From assembly GCA_018881555.1 (NCBI GenBank), contig JACAXG010000091.1, positions 3,258,194 to 3,322,193 of the forward strand: DNA of 64,000 bases. Direction: 5' to 3'. Positions 23,336 to 64,000 of the stretch are shown here, in pieces. The stretch's first letter is position 1. Each line of letters begins with the position of its first letter. A program made the position numbers and the translations under genes. The notes under the pieces are model-generated. The model did no database searches. It saw only the letters and a list, made by a program, of their open reading frames with translations, and was not told the origin of the DNA. This DNA comes from Amblyornis subalaris. Lineage: Eukaryota > Chordata > Aves > Passeriformes > Ptilonorhynchidae.

Positions 23336-26300
23336 CTGGGGAGCACCACGGGGGCACGGGGATCCCGACAGAATCCCGTGTCATCATCGGAGCCTCTCCC
23401 CTCCGAGCGCCGCGGGATCCCCGCTCGCTGTGGGTCGCCCCTTCCCGGCTCCAGCTGTGGTGGTGGGTACGGACACAGTGCTCCTGCTGGGCTGGATGGA
23501 TCCAGGGATGCTTGTTCCGGTGTACCCCGGGCTTTCTGGCCACGGGAAGGGTCTGCAGCCTGGCTCAGCGGGAGCAGGGGAGGCTGAGATGCTGCTGGAG
23601 CTGCGCTGCTGCCGCCCAAGAGCATCTTCCTGCTGTTCCGTTATAGGATTTGGAGGAGCTGATGGGAAATCCGTGGCTCTGCCTTNGCCCCATCCTCTGC
23701 TGCTCAACCCACCAGCTCCTGGAGGGTTCCAGAGTCAGGGGGATTTGGGATAGCGGGTGGTGTCGGGAAGGAGGGACGATGGTAAAGAGAAGGGGAGGCC
23801 CGTTGCCTCACACGTGTGTGCAGAGTTCATGGGTGGGAAGGGAATCGATGGTGGGATAGCAGCAGAATTAACTGATTGCATGAAGAATTGATTGATGGGG
23901 AAGGAGCACCACAGGGCAGAGAAATCCCACAGGCACAGGCAGAGAGAGGAAAAAAACCCAGGGAGAAAAAAGGAGAAGGTGCTACTGAGTTCTGAAGACT
24001 TAATTAGGTTAATTCTTCCAGCATGTGGCGAGTTGGCACAGTGCAAGGAGGAGGAAAAAATCTGTTTATGGGGAAGAAAACCAAAAAACCAGCATTTCAA
24101 CTGTTGTGTTTCTTCTGACACGAAGAGCAAGACCTTCCCCAGCCATCGACCAGCAGCACAGGCGTTCTTGGGAACGGGGAAATTTATATCCAAGCCTCTC
24201 CTCTGGCCTTTCTCAACTCCACCCGTAAGAGAGACAAGTTCAAGACAGTGCGAAAACCATCTGGAGACTCATTGAATAGTTGTGTGGTCCCACTTTGAGC
24301 AGCAGAGACACAGCACAGCTTCCCCTGCTCCGGTGCTGCCAGGGATAACAAACCCTGGAGCCGCAGGCTCCGGGCACCTGAGCCCCGAGCGGAAAAGCCT
24401 CACTCGAGTTTTTAGGAGGGTGGAGAAAGCGGAGGTGTTTTGGCAACCCCGACCCACAGAGCTGCTGGATTCCAGCACAGCCACGACCCCAACCGTGGAA
24501 ACCACCTCCGTTTGGAAAAACCTTCTGGGAGCGTTTCTGAGCACTTGAATTTGAGTTGACTCAAGGGCTGGAAGGGACACAGACAACGCTCTGGTTTAAA
24601 AAGCTCCTTAAAGCAGCATTGCTGCAAAAAGCCACTCTATGGCCCCAAAAAGACCCAATACTGATGACATGTGAGGACATCAGGTTCAATGACAGCAAAG
24701 CCATAAACCTGTTTTTGAGGACAAACCACGCAATTGAAGGCACNGGTGCCTTGCTCCAGGATGGGAGTGGGTGGGAAGGGGTTTGCTGGGGGCATGCCAG
24801 AGCCCCCCACGCCAGCACCTCTGGGGGCTCTGGCACCGACACCCTCCNGCAAAGGCCTTCAGCACGTTTCTTGGAGAAACAGCTGGAAACGTTCCAGCAG
24901 CAAATGTATCCGACTCCAAAAAATATCTTGCTTACATTACCGGTGTCTGGGATGGTGAATAATGTGGAGAGGAGAAAGTGTCGTGGGGCAATTAATAAAC
25001 TGAGGCTGTGCTTGGTGGCAAGGAGAAGAAAATATTAGGGGAAGTGACGGGCAAAGTCAATAAATAGTGGAGCAAATGCGTTATTTGGGAAAGGTCTGGC
25101 GCTCGTGCAGCTGGCTGGGCACAGCGCAGCCAGCCCCATCCCTGAGCCCCTCCAACACCCCATTTTTCTCTCACGCCACCACTCTCTTTTCCTCCTGAAG
25201 CTGGAATTTGCCCNTCAGCTGCAGAGTGCAGGATGGACACAGCAGGTTCCCTCTCCAGCCCTCTTCTCCCCACAGGGCTGGGCTGTCAGGGGAGTGCAGA
25301 GGTTTGTCTTTACAGTTCCTGCTCCCGGGAAAGTTGTGGGATTTGAGAGTTTTAGGTAGTCAGATGAGGTTTGCATGTGGAAACCAGGCTTGTGCAGGAT
25401 CCAGTCAGTGCGAGGAGGTGAGAGCTGGGGTCTGTACCCCCCTCCTTGTGCACCCACAGCTAACAGCAGGTTAATTGATACAATCAGAGACCCCTCCAGT
25501 CCCTCCAGTGGGTTTGCAAACCCAACTGGGAACCATGGGATGGTCTCGGCCCTAGGGACAAACCAGTCCCACAGTCAGGGCTGATGGAACTTGAGCAGGC
25601 AAGAAAATCAGCTACAGGTTTTCCCTGCCCAAGGAGAAATATGACTTGGGACAAAAAGATTCCATGTTTGCCTGAGCAGAATAATCTGCAAATGCAATCA
25701 GCCATTCGGGTGATTGATGCTCCCTGCTCTGCCCGAACTTCTCCATCAAAATCGTGGGGAAAAAAAAAATCCCTTCTGCGGAGAAACTCAGATCTCTGAA
25801 GTGCAAGGACACAGCCACACATCCCAGCACAGCCCCGAGGGAACTAACAAAGAGTACAAAGCAGCATTTGATGTTCCTGAGCCTGCTCCAAGCATCCCAG
25901 CTCTCCAGACCGGGAATCCGATCGCGGTAACAAAAGCAAACAAGCCGGGGTTTAAATAGAAGCAAAAAACCTTGGAAGGGAAAAAGCCAATGAGAGCGAA
26001 TGTTTACCCCGAGGATGGGATAGTTTAGAAATTATGGCTGGGAGCCAANTCTCCAATATTTTTAGTTTCAGAAGGTTTGCAGACCTCAGCTGCCAATGTG
26101 GCCCCGGCCCCGCTGCCCTTGGATGGGTGACCTGCTGCAGGTGCAGCTCCAGGCACTCCTGGGGACGAGGAGGAGGAAAAGCTCAGCGCCTGATTTTGGG
26201 GCACATTACAGAGTGTTTTGCAATTTATCAGCTTATTATGATTAGAGCAAAACACGTGAGGTAATTATCATTGTTATGGACACATGAGGAAGCTCAGGGG

Positions 26301-26484
26301 GGAATTAAGGAAGGGGAAAACAGACGCAGACCCCAAAATGCAGTTTTAACATGGATTCATACTGAGAACAAGTTCTTGCTAGTTTTAGTTAAAACACTCA
26401 ACTTTGGGAGCTGCTTTAGGAAGATGGAAAATTCTGGGATGGTTTGTGATAGGAAACCGTGAGGGATTAAGGAATCCAGGAGGA

Positions 26485-26714
26485 AACCACAAGCCTTCCA
26501 GTGCCTAAAGGATTTCCAGGAGAGGGACTTGGGACAAGGGATGGAGAGACAGGACACAGGGAATGGCTTTCCCACTGCCAGAGGGCAGAGTTAGATGGGA
26601 TATTGGGAAGGAATTCTTCCCTGTGACAGTAGTGAGGCCCTGGCATAGGTTGCCCCATCTCTGGATGGTCTTTAAGGTCCCTTCCATCCCAAATCATCCC
26701 GAGATTCTGTGATT
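26485..26714 (+). mobile_element. CR1 LINE 3' fragment with internal deletion
   Basis: It carries gccttccagtgcctaaagga, gatgggatattgggaaggaa, then ggtctttaaggtcccttcca and a gattctgtgatt end. The segment between the tggcataggttgcccc and ctctggatggtc motifs is missing relative to the other CR1 copies here. Confidence 0.9.
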
Positions 26715-27001
26715 AAAACCTGGCAGCAGCAGAGGACAGTGAGGAATTGGGGATCAGGCACAGCAGCCGGTGCTGTCCTGTGAACACATCGAGGAGAGCT
26801 CAAGTAGAGATAAGAGATCCAGACAAAAGAGATAAAAATGAAGATGCTGCCCGTGTTGTGACCGCCAGGTTTAGGTGTAGGGGAAGGACAACAATGCGAT
26901 GACCAACCCCTCCCAGTGCCCCCAACCCTGCATCTCCCCGAGCACTGCTGGGGGCAGCCCCACACACAGAAGGAACAGACCCGGTGTGAACTTATATTAA
27001 C

Positions 27002-27007
27002 TTTATT
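27002..27007 (-). terminator. Candidate distal poly(A) signal
   Basis: AATAAA on the minus strand within AAATGTGAATAAAGTTAATA. It is the farthest good hexamer downstream of the L3MBTL stop before the CR1 copy at 26714. Confidence 0.35.
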
Positions 27008-28099
27008 CACATTTCCAGAGGAAAGCATCGGTGGAGTGCAAGGTCATGGCTAGTGTCGAAAAGCTCAAGTATTTGGTTTCAAACAGGCAGACGTTTCCGA
27101 GGCTGAGCCGAGCCCCTGCTCCCTTCCCCTGCACGCGTTTCCAGTTCAAGTAACAGGAATCTCCAAAATAAGCTGGCTCATCACATGACGGGGGGGATGT
27201 CAAAAACTTTAAAGCTCTCTGTGGTACAAATCCCTAAGCAGGGCATGAAAGTAGCAGGCAGGAAATCTCGTACAGCTGAACTGGCTTATCCCTGGGCCGA
27301 GGGTTGGGTTTTTCCTTCGGCTGTGGGGTTTTGCCGTCGGCGACGCCAAACGCTCCTGTCCAACTCTAATGCGATTCATCACCCAGAGCTAAAATTTGCT
27401 GCCACTGGATTACAAGGATGACTGCTGGTGATGGCACAGAAAAAATTTNTAACAGGACTCCCGACCGAGGAGAAAAAGGGGAAAAAATCTGATCGCTCTG
27501 GATTTCAAAAACAGGGATAAGGGAACAAAAANGCAGCCAGGAATAAGATTTCGAGAACTGAAACTGCCCAATTGCACTGCTGGCCCTTGGGAATTTGTCA
27601 NAGCTCCGGGTTGCTTCTAAGGAATATATTTGTATTTCTAGGAGACTCCTGGGTTCAGCTGGGCCAACAACTGGTTCCTGNTGACATCCAGCAGACCCGA
27701 AATCCTCCCAATCCCAGCTGGCATTAACCAGCTTCAGCTTTGCTCCCCACAGAGCCACAACTTTTGGCTTTTTGCTTCAAAGTGCACGTTTCAAATCACA
27801 CAACAAGGCATCAGACAACCAAAGGCCTCTGCAGACCCCTGCTGGGCCACAGGCCTGGAGCAGGGCTGGGAGCAGGGGGAGCAGAGTCTGGACAGGCAGC
27901 GGGAACAACTCACCGAGACACACGGGAAAGCAATGCTCCCTGACACAAGTGGAATGGCACCAGCACCCGATGGATTCCCAAGTTACAGGGCTAAAAGATG
28001 AGCTGGTTTAGTTTTTCTTCTGTCTTGTAAATATTAAGGAGTTTTAAATGTGTCCAGTGAGGACACTGGACATCTTCTTGNCCTGTGAAGTTGCCGGAT

Positions 28100-28105
28100 T
28101 TTATT
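28100..28105 (-). terminator. Candidate poly(A) signal
   Basis: AATAAA on the minus strand within CTCCAATAAAATCCGG, about 2.8 kb after the L3MBTL stop. Confidence 0.35.
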
Positions 28106-28460
28106 GGAGTACAGCTATATTTGGGAAAGGAGTGGGTAATAGATGTGTGCACATTCTTGCTTGCTCTGCAAAGACAATTATCAGATTACAAAAAAAGGCA
28201 CAAGAAGCACATTCTTCCTTCTTCCATCCCTAAAAGGTTCCTCCTTCCCCCCTGCTGCAAGCACTGCGCTGGCTGTCACTGAACAACCTCCAAGTACACA
28301 TTTTCCTCTTTGATCCAGCTGGCTCGGAAGCCCCAAGGATTAAAGATTTCTCTTCTGTTTGAATAATTTCTCTGACTAGAATCTCATTGCTTGTTTAACC
28401 AATTCTCTTCATCCTCCATCTATATATAGTAAAAGAAATGGAATGAATATCATATTTTGG

Positions 28461-28466
28461 TTTATT
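28461..28466 (-). terminator. Candidate poly(A) signal
   Basis: AATAAA on the minus strand within CTAGCAATAAACC, about 2.5 kb after the L3MBTL stop. Confidence 0.35.
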
Positions 28467-28930
28467 GCTAGAAGCAATCTGCTGTCCCCCAACTCAGGCT
28501 CCCAAAGGAAGGAGGTGAAACAGAAAATCTGGCAGGACCTGCTTGCTCAAAACAAGAAAAAGGCAAAAATTGCACTCACCCCACCTGACTGGGTGTCAGC
28601 AAGGGGGAAACTGGGGCAAGGAAGGGCTCAGGGTTATTGAGCAAGTCAGTGGAGAGCCAGGAATAAAACAGTCCAGCTCTGGGTCCTCTGCTCCACTTGT
28701 CAAGAAACAATTTTGCTTTGCCCAGAAGGCGAGTTCTGTCAGAGGCCAGGACATGCCACTTGCAATTCAAGTCTTAACGCTGGCACTGGATGTGCAGAGC
28801 AGGATAAAGGAATGTGACTCTTTGGTGAATATCCTGGTTATCATACTAAAAANGTATTTTAATAAATTAAATCCATCCCTTGCCTAGTCCTTAACGCTGC
28901 AATAAATTTCTCCCCTGCAGCTGCCTGGCT

Positions 28931-28959
28931 GATATTTAATAGTTCAGCTATTAAATATC
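28931..28959. repeat. Perfect 12-bp inverted repeat with ATTAAA on both strands
   Basis: gatatttaatag (28931-28942) and ctattaaatatc (28948-28959) are exact reverse complements around a ttcag loop. Each arm gives ATTAAA on one strand. It is a hairpin that could act as a weak poly(A) signal in either direction. Confidence 0.7.
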
Positions 28960-30925
28960 CCACCAACCCTGTGTCTTCTCTGTGAAGGCTTAAACTCCTT
29001 AAATTCTTGTAAAAAAATAAAGTATGGAAATAAACGGTTCTAAATATTATTCCAGGACTGAATGGCTTCAGTGGTGTGGATTCTATTTACAATTTTAAGG
29101 GACTTTCTGCTTTAGACAAGTCACAAGGATCTTCTCAGCAGCAGGAAGGTTGGACAAAGGACGTGGGTGATGCAGGAAGGAGGAACAAGTGTGTTCCTTG
29201 TGTCACCACACGGTCATGGACAGCGTGTTCACTCTGTTCTCAACAGCTCCTGGGAAGCCANGCTGGTGGCAGAGATGCCAAGGGAGTCTGAGGTGCCTGT
29301 GGATGAATCTTGTCACCACGCAGTGCCCTGAGACAGCCACACAAGCCTGGCAGAGGCTGATGGCAGAACCTGCCTTTGGCAACACCAGGTCAACACACCC
29401 CCAGGGCTCCCACACACAGGATTCAGCCCAGCAGCTTTGGATGGAGGGCTGCAAGGGCTGCCTGGGCTGAGGTGGTCTACAACAGCCAAGGATCCATCAG
29501 GGAGAGTGGCCAGCGGGACAGGAATAAGCGGGAACACCGAGCGGGGCCCAGCGGGACTCACCGTGTCTCCCAAGGCTTCCATGGGGAGAGGACAGCTCAG
29601 GGAGTANTGGTGTGGAAACCCTCACCCACGATGTCACAGCCCATGGGCACGTTCCTAAAACTGGCTCTGATGGAGCAGGAAGCACCCACGCTCCCACCCC
29701 ACCAGGAGAGCACAGGCTGCGTGTGCAGGGACACAGCCACAGGCTCCGCTCCCTTCCTCGCACAGAGCAGCTCCCTCTCTTTTGGGAAGTAACTGTTCCC
29801 CCATTTTGCTGTCTAAATCCTGATTTCTCCCCAGTCCAATGTCCCTGTGTGCTCTGCCTGCCTCTCTCCTGGCGGCAGAGGAGCTCTCTGGCAGAACACA
29901 CCAAAGTCCACCTCGAGGGGAGAAGGCCAAAGCACTTCACACTCATCAGTTTGGATTGTTCAAAAGAAAAGCCATTTGTTTCTAGGAGATCTGTTTACAC
30001 ACACACTCTGGCCACTGCTGGGTTTCCAACTCCTATTCCTAGCATTTGGCTGACAGTGGAGAGCACAAGAACAAACCCATCCAATTCCCAAGTGCTCCTG
30101 ATTGTGCCATTTTGCCAGAAGATGTTCCTGGCCCAGAAGCAGCTGCACAAAAGCACNGATGGGAGAATCACAGCTAAAATATACCTCTTTGTCTCCAGGG
30201 GCAGATGCCTTTATGGGATCTTTGCCTACCCAAAGTCCACCTGTATAGCCCTTGCTTCCCAACAGGGAATGACAGGAACAAGGACATTTTGCTTGCTGGC
30301 AGAACCAGTGCAAGCCACCCCCGATGGAAACCCTCTGTCCACGCGTCCTTCCTGCCGGGGTGTAAGCAGCCAGCAGCCAAGGGTATCTCAACAGCCAGGA
30401 TCAGTAGGAGAAACTGGAATTTAACAATCAGTCCTGAAAAGGTCAGCTCCTGAGTCACAGCAGTGAAGGATATGAGGGAGTTGCTCTGAAGTGCATCTTC
30501 TTCCTCCTTCCTCACTCTCTCTTTTGTCACACAGAACACACTAAACTCGCTGGTGATCACTCAGTCTTTCAGGCACTATCACTGGACACAAAGCCAGTTT
30601 TACTCAAAACTTTCTTCTTGCTCCTGCAGCTCCACCAATGCTACCTTGGATTCCCCTTAGAACTGGAGGTTTCTTCTCGATCTCAAAAAGAGATTGATAT
30701 ATCAAAACCAAATTCAATTACAAAATATAATAATATCCTCTTCTTGGAAGTGAAGCTGCCCCATATTCCAGACTGTGGCAGGGTTTTTATAACCTCAAAA
30801 CATTTGTACTAAGTTCTACTTAAAATGCATCCGGGTCCCAATCCGCCTGTCCNGTGCGTTGCAATGCTCACAGCTGAAGATCCATTCCCTGTCAATTCCT
30901 AGAGGGATNTGCCAAAGGACTCCTC

Positions 30926-62212
<31,287 letters not shown>

Positions 62213-64000
62213 CTTTCTGCTTGTTTTTTGGCTCTTTATTTAACTTTAAGAAAGCAAATTAGGGTGTGAAAACCAAAGCAAAAAAAGAGGCACAGAATAA
62301 ACAGGCCTGGTGCTTACGTACAGTTTACAGTCTCCAGAGTGATGCAAGTTTCAAAAGACAGGAAAAACCATCAAATTTGCATTTTGCCCAGGAAATAGGA
62401 ATAGAAAGTTAAGAGCATTAAGCCTATGTGCAGTTTGAGGGCAGAAAAATACAGCAGTATGTTTGAGCAGTTACTGGACTTGTGTGATGTTTTTGCCAAT
62501 TAGAGCCCACTGGCTGCATCCTAGGTCTCTGTGTTCAGCAGGAGCTTTGGTCTGGGCATTAGGAATACCAGGATTTAAAATTACAGAAACACAAACACCC
62601 AGGTGGATGCACAAACCCATCTATTATATACAAGTGACAAGTCTGCACAACCTGGGGGGGAACAGCAGCATCCAAGGGCTGCTGCCAAGTCTTCCTGTAT
62701 NGCTCAAAGATCCAGGCTCTGCTAAAAATGCTGTAAAACGCTTCAAATGCTTAAGCTCCACATATTGCTTTTGTGTCCCAGCAAATAAACTCATGGGCTC
62801 CATTAAAGGCTCCACTAAAAGCTGTATGGGCTCCCCAGAGCCAGTTACTCCACTATTTTTGTGGTAGACATTAACCAAACATTGACCATACATTAACTGT
62901 ATGTTCCTGCCCATTAAACGTAACTTGAATATGTTCAATCTCTGAATGTAAAGACTTGATTTAAAAAAAAGGAATGAAAAACAAATTCACAACCTTCAAC
63001 CGAACTGTCAGTTCTCGCACTTTGTCCAGTGTGAGCACCGATGTTAAGTTTGGAAAAGCACAGCCCAAAGAACAGGTCTAATGGCATTCCTGTGGGAAGA
63101 GGTCAGTTGAGTGCACAGGGAATGGGTCAGAACCTCCCAGGGCTGGGGCCTTCACTCTGACATTTGGATGCTTGAGTCCACCAAGGCCACCCTGAGCTCT
63201 GAACTCAGAGCAAGCACCAGCATCACCAAGGACCATGTGCTTGATCTGCCTGTGCCAGATCCTTTCTCTCCCTGAGTGCTGCAAACCGCCTGAGCACTTA
63301 AACTGGGGCAGGTGAACTCCACTCTTGACCTGAAGCCTTCCAACTTTCCACCTACAGGTTCAAAGTGTGAGCTTAACTCAGCCAAAGGCAGACCCATGGA
63401 TCTGATGTAGGATAACACAGGATGCTTCAGCACTGCTGCGGCTCCAATTCCAGCACCATGGCTCTTTATGATTGTTTGAATTGGGTCAAAAGCAGGACAG
63501 ATATTTGCAAATGGCAATAGCAAGTATCTCTGGGTAGCACAGAATAATCTCTGTAGGAGTTGCTCAGCTTCCACTGGTCTATCCGAACGGCAGGTGCNGA
63601 ACATCCGCAGCCGGCGTCCGTGTCCAGGGTCCCGGAACAGATCCACATCACCACAACTACAGGGAGAGGCAGGAATTCAACCAAATGAGCCTCAAGTCGG
63701 GTGGTATTGAATATATTAATATTTGATGNAGCCTTGTACATTTATAAACACTTGCTCGTAGCCAATGTTTGGATGNCAGTTTCAACCAGGGCAAACCCAT
63801 CCCTTTTTGGATGTTATTCTTTGCGTTCAGGCTTTAAAAATAAAGAAGCTCAAGCATCAAGACTATTTACAAAGCTCCCTCTGGGAGAAGGAGTTTGGAA
63901 GTTATTTGGACAGAAGTAATTAACTTGGAGAATTTACTTCAAACTGGGCCAGGAAAACTGTCAAAAATCACAATGTAGAAAATAATCTTGAACTTAACCA
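62213..64000 (-). other. 5' side of the L3MBTL-like gene, no certain exon
   Basis: No CpG island or promoter is visible, so transcription probably starts beyond the right edge. One exon-like block with a CTCTCCCTGTAG acceptor lies at about 63560-63653 and another faint one near 63005-63060. Neither matches the family. Confidence 0.4.
63560..63653 (-). other. Exon-like block of unknown identity
   Basis: After a good acceptor the minus strand is open, reading CGDVDLFRDPGHGRRLRMF and on for about 165 codons. Local CpG density is higher than around it. It has no recognisable domain and no clear donor. It may be a 5' exon of the L3MBTL-like gene, an exon of the next gene, or chance. Confidence 0.2.

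Larger units (their letters stand above)
22113..26484. other. Intergenic, one possible terminal exon
   Basis: Apart from the candidate membrane-protein exon at 23150-23335 and its possible poly(A) signal near 22991, I recognise nothing. There is no retroelement and no family match among the open frames. Confidence 0.4.
26715..30925 (-). other. 3' flank / possible 3' UTR of the L3MBTL-like gene
   Basis: This stretch follows the L3MBTL stop codon. It holds no exon and no CR1. Minus-strand poly(A) hexamers occur at 28935-28940 (ATTAAA), 28461-28466, 28100-28105 and 27002-27007 (AATAAA). The transcript could end at any of these, giving a 3' UTR of about 2 to 3.9 kb. Confidence 0.4.

Noticed and set aside
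23043..23753. 236-codon plus-strand frame
   Set aside because: Low-complexity Ala/Pro/Gly/Ser composition with no domain or splice context; GC-driven.
27003..27203. 66-codon minus-strand frame ending at a TAA that overlaps an AATAAA
   Set aside because: A stop inside the poly(A) hexamer would leave no normal 3' UTR. The translation has no recognisable feature and fits a UTR or intergenic origin.

Overview
The window looks like bird nuclear DNA, most likely from a passerine. CR1 LINE fragments are frequent on both strands and end in CR1-type tails (attctgtgatt). One element at 50525-50640 has a tRNA-Ile-like head joined to a CR1-like tail, the arrangement of the passerine TguSINE1 family. There are no bacterial-type operons, rRNA genes or CRISPR arrays. 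Single N bases are scattered throughout and look like masked ambiguous or heterozygous sites.

Two genes can be supported, both on the minus strand. (1) The left edge holds the start of the TMEM200B coding region (1-482). A candidate non-coding first exon lies in a CpG island about 7 kb away (donor after 7596). (2) The right half (30926 to about 62212) holds an L3MBTL-family gene: a lethal(3)malignant-brain-tumour-like Polycomb-group chromatin reader with three MBT repeats, a CCHHC zinc finger and a C-terminal SAM domain. I placed 20 coding exons by matching splice sites, reading phase and family similarity. Together they read in frame for 716 codons plus a stop. The stretch from 8.2 to 30.9 kb separates the genes and holds CR1 copies, low-complexity tracts, two CpG-rich patches, possible poly(A) sites for the L3MBTL gene and one possible extra small membrane-protein exon (23150-23335).

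The pairing is the main result. From family knowledge, human TMEM200A sits near L3MBTL3 (6q23, with EPB41L2 and PTPRK), TMEM200C near L3MBTL4 (18p11, with EPB41L3 and PTPRM), and L3MBTL1 lies on 20q (with EPB41L1 and PTPRT). Human TMEM200B (1p35, with EPB41 and PTPRU) has no L3MBTL neighbour that I know of. This window shows a TMEM200B-type gene beside an apparently intact L3MBTL gene, as expected if birds kept a fourth L3MBTL copy from the vertebrate genome duplications that mammals lost. That last step is inference and needs a tree and synteny check.
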